A DNA stretch of 22,390 bases. Origin: Deltaproteobacteria bacterium. GTDB taxonomy: Bacteria > Myxococcota_A > Polyangia > Haliangiales > Haliangiaceae. The notes beneath the pieces were generated by a model. It was not told the origin of the DNA. It did not search any database and saw only the letters and a list, made by a program, of their open reading frames with translations. Location: contig JACCQV010000774.1 of NCBI GenBank assembly GCA_013813945.1, forward strand, positions 1 through 22,390. Reading direction: 5' to 3'. The translations under genes and the position numbers were made by a program. Below are positions 15,608-22,390 of the stretch, piece after piece; within the stretch, counting starts at the first letter, position 1; every line of letters starts with the position of its first letter.

Positions 15608-16123
15608 TCAGCGAACCGTGTCGGACTTCATGCCCATCGAGATGCCGTGCTCGATCTCGCAGCCGCTATCGGCCGACGGGAACGTCCACTTGCTCGCGGC
15701 GGCGGTGATGCACTTGCTCATCCCGGCGGGCAGCACGCCATCGACCGTCACACCGGCAACCGCACCGGACGCTTCGATCGCGAGGTGGAGCGTCGCGGAC
15801 GTCGCCACGCGCTTCGAGGCGGGGAGGCGAAGCCAGCAGTACTCGAGCTCCTCGACGCGGTCGCGCACGACCTGGCCGACCTGCGAGTCAGAGACGCTCT
15901 TTGCGTCGTGCGTCGGCTCGGACGACGTCGGCTCGGCCGACGTGCGAGCGCCGAGGATGTAGGACTCGCCGAAGTTCATCTTCGGCATCGGCGCCTCGGG
16001 CGCCTTCTTGATGGCGCCGATGACAGCGCGCTTGGACGTGGACGGGGTGGTCGAGCGAGGCTTACCGGCGAAGGCCGGTGACGCCAGAGCGGCGACCGCG
16101 GTGAGGAGGAGGATGGTCTTCAT
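15608..16123 (-). CDS. Exported protein with AgmX/PglI-like (TonB-C-type) C-terminal domain
   Basis: The 171-residue protein has a signal peptide (residues 1-19, ending SPAFA), a basic Pro/Ser/Thr-rich linker to about residue 80, and a C-terminal domain of about 90 residues. That domain has the AgmX/PglI pattern: VGQVVRDRVEELEYCW, ATLHLAIEASGAVAGVTVDG, a CI..A..W.F segment and GCEIEHGI. The three conserved cysteines (in YCW, KCI and GCE) fit the family. In Myxococcus such domains occur in proteins linked to gliding motility and envelope processes. The exact role here is unknown. GGGATGAGG lies just upstream of the ATG and can serve as ribosome-binding site. Confidence 0.85.
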   Translation of the reverse strand: MKTILLLTAVAALASPAFAGKPRSTTPSTSKRAVIGAIKKAPEAPMPKMNFGESYILGARTSAEPTSSEPTHDAKSVSDSQVGQVVRDRVEELEYCWLRLPASKRVATSATLHLAIEASGAVAGVTVDGVLPAGMSKCITAAASKWTFPSADSGCEIEHGISMGMKSDTVR

Positions 16124-16174
16124 GCCTCATCCCTTGAGCATCCCTCATGCCACGGCCAGAACCTTGTAGTTCCG

Positions 16175-16191
16175 GGCACTTCACTCGTGCC
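16175..16191. terminator. Possible hairpin between the CpXC gene and the AgmX-like gene
   Basis: GGCAC and GTGCC arms (5 bp) flank a 7-base loop in the 118-base gap 16124-16241. It may end the upstream minus-strand transcript or lie in the leader of the next. There is no T-run, so it is weak. Nothing else is seen in this gap. Confidence 0.2.
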
Positions 16192-16241
16192 GACAACTCG
16201 ATCAGCCACGGGTGGGGTGTCACCAAGGCTTGTCGACCCCG

Positions 16242-16883
16242 TCAATTCGCGCCGGTGATCATCCGGCGAACGGCTTCGAGTCCCCAGGCGCGGTCGATTC
16301 GCAGCTCGTGAATCCCGGGGCGCCCGTGGGTGCGCGACGCCAGCTTGCCGTATGCGGCGAGCGGACTCGCGACGCTGCGCGCGGAGCTGCCGCTCGGATC
16401 GAACAGCATCCAGTGGAGGACGCCCGCCTCGTGATCGACGTCATCGAACAGCAGGACTCGATCGAGGTCTTGCTCGGGCGTCGATGCCAGCAACAGGACC
16501 TTCGCCATCTCGATTGCCCAGTCCTCGAGACCGGCATCGAGCAGCTTGACCTTCTCGACCAGCGCATTGAGGGAGGGCACGATCCGCTGTGTACCCTCGG
16601 CGCCCGACCCGCGGAACGCCTGGGCGGCCTGGTCCATGGCAGCCTCGCCACCGGGGCAGACCTGACAGAAGTAGTCGGCGTCCGGATCGTGGAACAGGAC
16701 GTTGGCTGCGAGCTGCGTGCGGCGGCCACAGTCACACACGAGGACGTTGAGCTCGCCGTCGAGCAGGCGCTGCTTGGCCGCTGGATTGGTCGCGGTGTTG
16801 ATGCTCTGGACAATCTGGTTGTCACGCGACTGGCCACACGCGGGGCACGTCACGCTGGTCGTTCCGACGATCGACGCGGGCAC
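16242..16883 (-). CDS. CpXC-domain protein
   Basis: The 213-residue protein has the CpXC domain near its N-terminus: SVTCPACGQSRDNQIVQSIN, then LNVLVCDCGRRTQL, LFHDPDADYFCQVCP. These CxxC and CxC pairs (C13/C16 and C45/C47, and a later FCQVC) suggest a zinc-ribbon site. The rest is helical and beta mixed with no recognised domain. Cytoplasmic, function unknown. The GTG at 16883 is preferred. An ATG at 16970 would overlap the redoxin stop (ATGA) and give 242 residues, but those extra 29 codons have poor third-position GC bias (ATA, ACA, TTT) and no recognisable protein pattern. The coupling argument keeps that alternative open. It lies downstream of the selenoprotein gene and likely belongs to its transcript. 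Confidence 0.78.
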   Translation of the reverse strand: MPASIVGTTSVTCPACGQSRDNQIVQSINTATNPAAKQRLLDGELNVLVCDCGRRTQLAANVLFHDPDADYFCQVCPGGEAAMDQAAQAFRGSGAEGTQRIVPSLNALVEKVKLLDAGLEDWAIEMAKVLLLASTPEQDLDRVLLFDDVDHEAGVLHWMLFDPSGSSARSVASPLAAYGKLASRTHGRPGIHELRIDRAWGLEAVRRMITGAN

Positions 16884-16966
16884 GGCCGCACCGTGCCACG
16901 AACCGCCAGGCCACGCACGGCTACGAAACACTCGCGGCGGCCGCGCTCCGCAGCTCTCTGTACCTA

Positions 16967-17971
16967 TCATCGCAGCTCGATCAACCGCGAGACGCCGAAG
17001 GTGATGGTCCAGTCGACGGTGCTGCCCATCTCGTCCCCGAGCCGATGCGCAGCGACGCCGGCCTCGAGCTGCACGGCCCACCATGGATTGACCGCGACCC
17101 ACGCTCCGGCGCGGACGCCGGCGTTCCAGTCGGTGGCCCCCCAGGGTGTGTACCCGCCGAGTGCCGTCAGCTCGAGCGCGGCCGCATCCGCCAGGATCGG
17201 AGCACGGATGGCGATCGCCAGATCGAGGTCGAGTGGCGCGTCAAACCGTTCGTAGCGGAGGGAAGGTCCGATCAGAAACCGGCGGCCGAGCGGGAGCAAT
17301 GCACTCGCGGATGCGACCGCGATCGAACGTTTCCCGCCCTCGTCGGTATCCGCGCGGCCGCCGCCGAGCGCGAGCCGGAGCTGCATGCGGTGGAGCACGG
17401 CGTAGCCTTGCCGTGCCGCGGGCGCACCCTCGCCGGTCCCGAGGGTTCGATCGACCGTCGCGAGCAGTTGCTCTGCCGTCAGGCGATCGTCTTTTGTCTC
17501 CGCGATCTGGCGAACCACCATCCGGCCATCGCGCCGGATCACGACGATCCCGGGAATCGGCGTGTCGGTCGAGTCGATCCCGACGTACGTCCGCGAGGTT
17601 GCGCCTTCGGGATCGGTAAGGAGCGGATACGTGATCCCGTAGCTGCTCGCGAATGCGCGCGAGGCGGCTGGCTCGTCGAGGCTGATCCCGAGGAGGGTCA
17701 CGCCCCGTGCGCGGAAGGCTTCGTGGTTCTGGGCCAGCTCACCGAGCTGGTGCTTGCACCACAGTCACCAGTGCCCCCGATAAAATACGAGGACGACGTG
17801 CCCGGCGGACAGCGCGTCAAACAGCCGCACCATCTTACCTTCGTGTGACATGAGGGCGAAGGTTGCAACGCTTGTGTCGGCCGCTACATTGGCTACAGCT
17901 GGCCGGGCGATCTCGATCGACGTGACCGCGCTGCAGCCGGTTGCAGCGATGGCCACCGCGAAGCTTCGCAC
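16967..17971 (-). CDS. Selenocysteine-containing redoxin (AhpC/TSA-type) lipoprotein with C-terminal beta-barrel-like region
   Basis: Read through one TGA (17767-17765), this is a 334-residue protein. The signal MRSFAVAIAATGC suggests a lipoprotein with Cys13. The redoxin domain covers about residues 32-180: VVLVFYRGHW-U69-LWC72-KHQLGE, then GVTLLGISLDEP, YPLLTDPEG and IPGIVVIRRDGR. In Cys relatives the TGA position holds the peroxidatic Cys in the FYRG.WC..C pattern. A single-stop, otherwise open frame over 244 further codons and a SECIS-like element just downstream support selenocysteine insertion. Residues about 196-334 contain eight alternating, amphipathic strand-like stretches, ending SRLIELR, like a small outer-membrane barrel. 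The expected activity is thiol/selenol-dependent peroxide or disulfide reduction outside the cytoplasm. The start is the GTG at 17971. The sel genes needed are not in the window, so readthrough is inferred. A nonsense mutation is the alternative. Confidence 0.8.
17723..17762 (-). promoter_or_regulatory. Bacterial SECIS-like element downstream of the in-frame TGA
   Basis: On the minus strand the RNA from +3 to +42 after the UGA can fold. GUGGU (+3 to +7) pairs with ACCAC (+38 to +42). An internal loop of 7 and 6 bases follows, then CCAGCUC pairs with GAGCUGG (7 bp, plus-strand positions 17734-17750), closed by a GGU apical loop at +22 to +24. The E. coli fdhF SECIS likewise has an upper 17-base hairpin with a GGUC-type loop about 20 bases after its UGA. 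The loop distance and G at the loop start fit the usual rules for bacterial SECIS elements. The RNA also encodes residues, as it must in bacteria. Fold energy was not computed. Confidence 0.72.
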
Positions 17972-18015
17972 GCGAACAGTCTACACCGTCGGAGGAGGCG
18001 TACACGGCGGCCCAA

Positions 18016-18804
18016 ATGCCTACCTTCCCAGCGTGCACGTTTGATACGAGCGCGTGCGGCGGCGGCACGTGCGGTGACGGCGTGATCAATGGACCCGAGC
18101 AGTGCGACGGCGCGACGAACCAGACGTGCTTCTCGATCGGCTTTGACGGCGGCAGTGTTGGCTGTAGCGACGCGACCTGTTCGTTCGCGGTCGACAACTG
18201 TTCGAAGTTCGGCTGGAACCCGGAGTCGCTGAACGAGGTCGAGGCGCTGGCGGTCGGCGGGTTCTCGCCAGACGATATCTGGGCCGTCGGCTCCAATGGT
18301 CGTGCGACTCGCTACGACGGTCGGAGGTGGCTGTCGTCTCCGACGAACGTCACGAACCATCTGATCGCGGTGTGGAGCATCGCCGCCAACGACGCCTGGG
18401 CTGTGGGCCTCGGGCAGAGCTCCGCGGTTCCGTCACTGCTGCTGAAGTTCGACGGCACCAGCTGGAATCGTGTCCTGAGCGCGCCGGTGGCCGACTACGT
18501 GGATGTCTGGGCAGCGAGCTCGAACGCGGTGTTCGCTGCGACCAGCGCGAACGGGATCCAGGCCTTCGATGGCATGACGTGGAGCCAGCTCGGTACGTTC
18601 AATCGCAAGGCGATCGCGATCCGCGGCAGCTCGATCAATGACATCTGGGTGGCGACCGAGTCCGATGCTCTCAACGGAGAGCTGATGCACTGGAACGGCA
18701 CCGGGTGGTCGTCGGCGACCCTGACCAACGCGAAGATCCGGTTCATCGACGTCAATGCCCCCGACGATGTCTGGGTAGCCGCCACGACACCACGTCTCGT
18801 ATGA
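18016..18804 (+). pseudogene. Beta-propeller surface protein, N-terminal fragment (frame 1) of a split gene
   Basis: This 262-codon part starts at the ATG at 18016. It has a Myxococcus-type Cys-rich repeat (CGDGVINGPEQCDG, residues 19-62, seven cysteines), followed by repeats of the DDIWAVGSNGRATRYDGRRW kind. These are the D[IV]W.VG..G....[WY].G..W blades of a large beta-propeller. It stops at 18804 in the middle of a repeat (VWVAATTPRLV). The next repeat continues in frame 3 at 18801. No signal peptide is seen in this frame. A signal-like start (MRAKVATLVSAATLATAGRA) lies in frame 3 at 17850. The gene is either frameshifted (a real mutation or sequencing error of one base) or translationally coupled through the ATGA overlap. 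Expected location: cell surface or secreted. Function unknown. Confidence 0.62.
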
Positions 18805-20072
18805 ACGGCGTGATCGCTCACTACGACGGCACCACGTGGACGAGCTGGCGCGAGCCCCAGAACGTCTACAATGCCATCGCGTCCTCCGCCCCGAACGATG
18901 CCTGGGTTTCAGGGGCGGACGGGCACATGCGCCACTTCGATGGCGTCGGCTGGACCGCCACGACGTACATCGGCGCGACCCCGCAGGGCACCTCCGCGGT
19001 GTCAGGCCTGATCAGCTTCAACGGGATCGAAGTCGTGGCGGTCTCGACGTTGAAGCTCGCGTATCGCTACCGCGGCCAGGCGTTCGGCAGGGTCCAGCCC
19101 CTCCCGTTCGTTGATCCGCTGGCCGCGTCGATCAACCTCGCCATGTGGAGCACGAGCGCGGTCAATGTCTGGGTCGCGACGGCGAAGGGCGAGGTGTTCC
19201 ACTTCGACGGCACCGACTGGTCGCTGTCGCTGTTGATCGATCCGACCGGGGCCGTGCTCGCGTCGTCGATCTGGGGAACGTCGGCGTCCGATGTCTGGGT
19301 CGGGACGAACGGCGGACGGGTGTTCCAGTTCGATGGGGTCACCTGGACGCCGCATGACGTTGCCGGTTTCGGTCTGCCGGTCACCAAGGTGTGGGGCGCA
19401 GGTCCGGGAGACGTCTGGGCGTTCTCGGTCAGCGGCGCGTTCCACTGGACCGGCACGACATGGACGCGACACGTCCTGTCAGCCACTCGCGTGCTCGGCG
19501 CCGAAGGCAGCGGCGCGAACGACATCTATGCGGTCACGGTGCCCGACGTCAACGGCGACGCGCTGTGGCGCTGGAACGGAATCATGTGGACCCCAGCGCC
19601 GCGCACGGGACCGGGCGCCTTCCTCCCGACCACGCGCATCAACAACGTGGTCGCGATCGCGCAGGACCTCGTGTTCGTCGTCGCGAACAACGGCCATATC
19701 CATCGCTGGGACGGCACGATGTGGACCGATGACGTCGTCGAGGCAGTGGCGGAGCTCACGCTGGTCGCAGGCTCGGCACCGGACGACGTGATCGCCGCGA
19801 GTGAGCGCGAGCTGTTCCACTGGGATCAGCGCCAGTGGTCGGCCGTCCGACCGCCACTCGACTTCGTCCCGAACACGCTGGACTACCTGCCGATGACGGA
19901 CCTGAGCGTGACCCCGGGCCGCGTGGACATGCTGCTGCAGAAGGCGCGCATCCGGAATTTGCTCCGCACTCGCCCGCTCACGTGCCGGTCGACCGAGCTC
20001 GACTGCACCGACGGTGTCGACGATGACTGCAACGGGCTGATCGACCGCGCCGACACGTCGCAGTGCCCGTAG
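18801..20072 (+). pseudogene. Beta-propeller surface protein, C-terminal fragment (frame 3) of the split gene
   Basis: This 423-codon part can start at the ATG at 18801, whose last two bases overlap the stop of the N-terminal part. It continues the same repeats: MNGVIAHYDGTTWTSW, then NVWVATAKGEVFHFDGTDW, DVWVGTNGGRVFQFDGVTW and at least three more blades. It ends with CTDGVDDDCNGLID, the Asp/Cys-rich motif of MopE-type metal-binding tails. It lacks a signal peptide, so on its own it could not be exported. One added base near 18792-18800 would fuse both parts into a protein of about 690 residues. It is convergent with the VTT-domain membrane protein. Confidence 0.65.
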
Positions 20073-20084
20073 CTCACGCTCTGG

Positions 20085-20639
20085 TCAGAGGAACCAGCTG
20101 GTCGCGATCATCGCGATCAGCACGACAGGGGCAAGGGCGAGCGCGCACGCAGCCACGTAGGTCCGAAGCGGCAGCGTGGTGAACGCGAGCGCGTAGCTCA
20201 GCGGTGGGTTGAACCACAGCACCAGGCGCAGCGCGAGCACGGCGCGGAACGGATGGGTCTCGAGCATGTCGAACATGCGGCGGAGGTGGCGCTGCTTCGG
20301 CCGCCACGGGTCCGAGCCCGCACGCCGCATGCGCCGCGCGATCACGAACGGGACGGTGACCGCGAGCATGCCGCCGCCGAATCCGACCACGAAGCCGACG
20401 TACGGACCGAACGCGAGCCGACCGCCGATCACGAACGCCATCCCGGGCAAGCCGACGAACGAGCCTGCAACGAACGCAGCGATGAACAGCACAGGTGCGG
20501 CCGGGCCGAGCGACTCGAGCCACGCCGCCACGGTGGTCGGTGTGACGGCACCGGTCCGCCACAGGTAGACGGCGCCGCCGACGAATGCTGCGGCGAACAG
20601 CCCGAGGAGCACGCGGCGTGCAGTGCGCGACAGCTTCAT
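20085..20639 (-). CDS. VTT/TVP38 (SNARE-associated, DedA-like) membrane protein
   Basis: The 184-residue cytoplasmic membrane protein has about five helices. The VTT domain is recognised from the GLPGMAFVIGGRLAFGP segment with its following FVVGFGGGMLAV helix, and from the FRAVLALRLVLWFNPPLS segment, which is the family's R.x.P.N re-entrant region. TVP38/DedA proteins act in membrane homeostasis and lipid or ion transport. The role here is not determined. The start is the ATG at 20639 (MKLSRTARR gives the basic N-terminal end). A GTG at 20666 would add MILRETGTS with an ATA codon and is less likely. It is divergent from the vWA lipoprotein, with 112 bases between the starts. Confidence 0.87.
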   Translation of the reverse strand: MKLSRTARRVLLGLFAAAFVGGAVYLWRTGAVTPTTVAAWLESLGPAAPVLFIAAFVAGSFVGLPGMAFVIGGRLAFGPYVGFVVGFGGGMLAVTVPFVIARRMRRAGSDPWRPKQRHLRRMFDMLETHPFRAVLALRLVLWFNPPLSYALAFTTLPLRTYVAACALALAPVVLIAMIATSWFL

Positions 20640-20751
20640 CGAGGTACCGGTTTCTCGAAGTATCACGGCTCCCGCTGATCTCGTCAGCGGTCATCCCGGT
20701 GGCAGGAACTATCGCGGGACCGAGGAGCAACGGCGATGTTATCTACGCTGC

Positions 20752-22317
20752 ATGCGACGAACTGCGGTGTGGCTCGCGCTGCTCGGACTGACCGGGTGCA
20801 GCGTCGACGGGGCGGGAGCGGGTGGTTCGGGCAGTGACGCCGGCGGCGGGTCTGGCGAGCCGACCTGCACGGGTACGGATGTCGACGACGATGGCTGGAT
20901 CGACGAGGTCGAGGTCGCGGTCGGTACGTCGCCCAGCGACGCGGCCGATACTCCGCCCGCACGCGGGCTCGAGGTGTTCGTGATGCCGCACCACGAGATG
21001 CCGACGCCCGCTTCGCGCGACATCGTTCAAGCGGCGCGGCTCACTCGCGCAGATGTCGGGATCCTGCTCGACACCACGGGCTCGATGCTCGGCTACACGA
21101 GCCGCATCCAGATGCACCTCCACACGATCATGACCTCGATCTCGGCCGAGGTCGACGACGTCGCCTTTGGCGCTGCCGGATACGGTGACTTCCCTCCGCC
21201 GACAGGTCTCGATAGCTCGAACTCGTGGGCCGACGTGCCGTTCTACGTCGTCCATCGGATGATGACGGCGCGGACCACGGCGGGTCTGGCGTCGCTGCGC
21301 AGCTCTCTGTACTTCACCGGCATCCTCACCGGCGGTCTCGGCCCGTGGTTCGCCGTGATGCGTGGTGGCGACGAACCGGAGCAGGGCTGGGAAGCGTTGC
21401 GCCAGGCCGCGACCGGCGTGGGCGTCACGTTCCCCGTTCAAGGTGGCACCCGCTCGGTGCCGCCGTTCTCGCCGACGACCGTGCTCCCCCCGACGATTCC
21501 CGCGGGCGAGGAGGTCGGGACGCTCGGCGGGTACGGGTTTCGGCCCGACAGCGTGCCGGTCATCGTGATGATCACCGACACCAGCAATCATCAGGACACC
21601 GTCATCCCCACCACGCCACCGATCGCGACGCGCGCCGTCGCGCTCCAGGCGTTGCACGATCGTGGAGCTCGGGTCATCGGCCTGACGGCGTGGAGCCCAG
21701 CGGGCCGCGCCGACCTCGCGGACGTCGCACTCCAGACCAATGCGCGCGTTCCTCCCACGATCTGGGGCACCGGCGCAGCGCGGCCGGCGAACTGTCCGCT
21801 GGGCAGCTGCTGCGTGTCGCCCAACGACCCCGACTACCCGGGCTCGGTCGCCGTCCAACCGCTGCCTGACTCCGACGGGTTGTGCACCCTGGTGTTCGCC
21901 GGGGACAAGTACAACGCCAACCTCGCCACGATCATCGCGCAGGCGGTGCGTGCGCTCGCACAGGGCGGCATGTTCGAGCTCTCGGCCGCGGTGCGTGATG
22001 ATGCGACGGACGCGATCGACGTAAACGATGCGTTCGTCGAGCGCGTCGAGGCCGTCGCGGATGGCGCATGTGCAGGCAGTGCCGTCGTTGACCTCGATGG
22101 CGACGGGTTCGCCGATCAGTTCCCCGCGGGGATCTCCGGCGCACCGGCCTGCTTCCGACTCGTGGCGAAGGCCAACCAGAGTGTGCCTCCGACCGATACT
22201 GCCCAGGTATTCGCTGCCACGTTGCAGATCAACGGCGACGGGCTCGCAGCGTTCGCTTCGAAGCAAGTGCTGTTCGTCGTGCCCACGAGCTCGTGCGGCG
22301 GGCCGATCTTCCTCTAG
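20752..22317 (+). CDS. vWA-domain lipoprotein
   Basis: The 521-residue lipoprotein has signal MRRTAVWLALLGLTGC (Cys16). A Gly/Ser-rich linker follows, then DVDDDGWIDEVEVAVG (43-58), a calcium-binding-type Asp-rich stretch. A von Willebrand factor A domain follows: DVGILLDTTGSM contains the MIDAS D107-x-T109-x-S111, and VPVIVMITDTSNH gives the later MIDAS aspartate. Residues about 330-521 have several cysteines (NCPLGSCC, CTLVF, CAGS, ACFRL) and another DLDGDGFAD calcium motif near 443-451. It is a probable surface or periplasmic adhesion or complex-assembly protein. Its substrate or partner is unknown. Its start is the only ATG in frame upstream of the signal. Confidence 0.86.
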   Translation: MRRTAVWLALLGLTGCSVDGAGAGGSGSDAGGGSGEPTCTGTDVDDDGWIDEVEVAVGTSPSDAADTPPARGLEVFVMPHHEMPTPASRDIVQAARLTRADVGILLDTTGSMLGYTSRIQMHLHTIMTSISAEVDDVAFGAAGYGDFPPPTGLDSSNSWADVPFYVVHRMMTARTTAGLASLRSSLYFTGILTGGLGPWFAVMRGGDEPEQGWEALRQAATGVGVTFPVQGGTRSVPPFSPTTVLPPTIPAGEEVGTLGGYGFRPDSVPVIVMITDTSNHQDTVIPTTPPIATRAVALQALHDRGARVIGLTAWSPAGRADLADVALQTNARVPPTIWGTGAARPANCPLGSCCVSPNDPDYPGSVAVQPLPDSDGLCTLVFAGDKYNANLATIIAQAVRALAQGGMFELSAAVRDDATDAIDVNDAFVERVEAVADGACAGSAVVDLDGDGFADQFPAGISGAPACFRLVAKANQSVPPTDTAQVFAATLQINGDGLAAFASKQVLFVVPTSSCGGPIFL

Positions 22318-22336
22318 CTCACTTCGGTTTGTGAGC
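22317..22336. terminator. Possible bidirectional terminator hairpin
   Basis: GCTCAC and GTGAGC arms (6 bp) flank an 8-base loop (TTCGGTTT). The hairpin starts at the last base of the vWA stop and overlaps the last codons of the convergent minus-strand gene. No T-run follows, so factor-independent termination is uncertain. Confidence 0.3.
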
Positions 22337-22390
22337 GAGGCGCTTGGTCGTGCCGTCTTCGAGCTGGACGTCCACCGTGTTGCCGTTCGT
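22319..22390 (-). CDS. C-terminal end of a minus-strand gene (runs off right edge)
   Basis: The last 23 codons before a TGA at 22321-22319 read TNGNTVDVQLEDGTTKRLAH then KPK. The frame is open to the window edge. This looks like a beta-rich end of an unknown protein. Its product cannot be named. It is convergent with the vWA lipoprotein, one base apart. Confidence 0.5.
   Translation of the reverse strand, partial: TNGNTVDVQLEDGTTKRLAHKPK

Noticed and set aside
16967..17701. 244-residue redoxin as a complete separate gene starting at 17701
   Set aside because: It would begin inside the redoxin fold, without the first strand and the catalytic residue, both of which are coded in the same frame just upstream of the TGA.
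18802..18804. TGA in the propeller gene as another selenocysteine codon
   Set aside because: The frame after this TGA meets another TGA within three codons, and the repeats resume in a different frame. It is a frameshift site, not recoding.
20081..20097. CTGGT/ACCAG hairpin between the propeller gene and the VTT gene as a terminator
   Set aside because: The stem is only 5 bp, with no T-run, and it overlaps coding sequence.
20743..22266. 507-residue minus-strand open frame opposite the vWA gene
   Set aside because: It is an antisense shadow with Arg-rich composition. The plus-strand signal and MIDAS are clear.

Overview
The window looks like chromosome of a high-GC predatory or soil bacterium of the myxobacterial (Myxococcota, former Deltaproteobacteria) type. 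The evidence is a MYXO-CTERM-type C-terminal sorting tail, a Myxococcus-type Cys-rich CGDG...QCDG repeat, a MopE-like Asp/Cys motif, an AgmX/PglI-like C-terminal domain, a Hanks-type Ser/Thr kinase, many lipoproteins and strongly GC-biased third codon positions. Genus cannot be fixed from this sequence. No tRNA, rRNA, CRISPR array, insertion sequence or phage gene was seen.

Layout. (1) 1-3369: a Ser/Thr kinase gene runs off the left edge and is divergent from a tightly packed three-gene operon: AAA+ ATPase with a repeat-like N-terminus, a small polytopic membrane protein, and a TPR protein with two C-terminal membrane helices. (2) 3366-7112: a convergent endonuclease/exonuclease/phosphatase-family protein, then a membrane-anchored HtrA/trypsin-like protease whose reading frame extends past its first usable ATG, then a secreted protein with a MYXO-CTERM-like tail. 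(3) 7113-11997: two divergent paralogous lipoproteins, each a cytochrome c plus PQQ-type beta-propeller. The minus-strand one heads an operon with a ferric-reductase-like haem membrane protein and a 59-residue membrane protein. (4) 12042-15298: plus-strand genes for an uncharacterised conserved protein, a VOC-fold protein, a SprT-like/DUF2786 protein, a TerB-like helical protein and an MtfA-family (M90) zinc peptidase. (5) 15318-17971, minus strand: a redoxin lipoprotein, a CpXC-domain protein, an AgmX/PglI-like envelope protein and a small lipoprotein. (6) 18016-20072: a secreted-type beta-propeller gene broken by a frameshift, followed by a VTT/TVP38-type membrane protein (minus), a vWA-domain lipoprotein (plus) and the tail of another minus-strand gene.

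The main discovery is in region 5. Two reading frames that look separate (17971-17765 and 17701-16967) are one frame interrupted by a single TGA at exactly the peroxidatic cysteine position of a redoxin/AhpC-TSA domain (FYRGHW-TGA-LWC). Beginning 2 nt after the TGA is a folded element with a 5-bp lower stem, a 7-bp upper stem and a GGU apical loop, which matches the form of a bacterial SECIS. The best reading is a selenocysteine (U69-x-x-C72) redoxin lipoprotein. It also carries a C-terminal segment with eight amphipathic beta-strand-like stretches, resembling an outer-membrane barrel, which would be an unusual fusion. Automatic annotation would probably split it or start it late.
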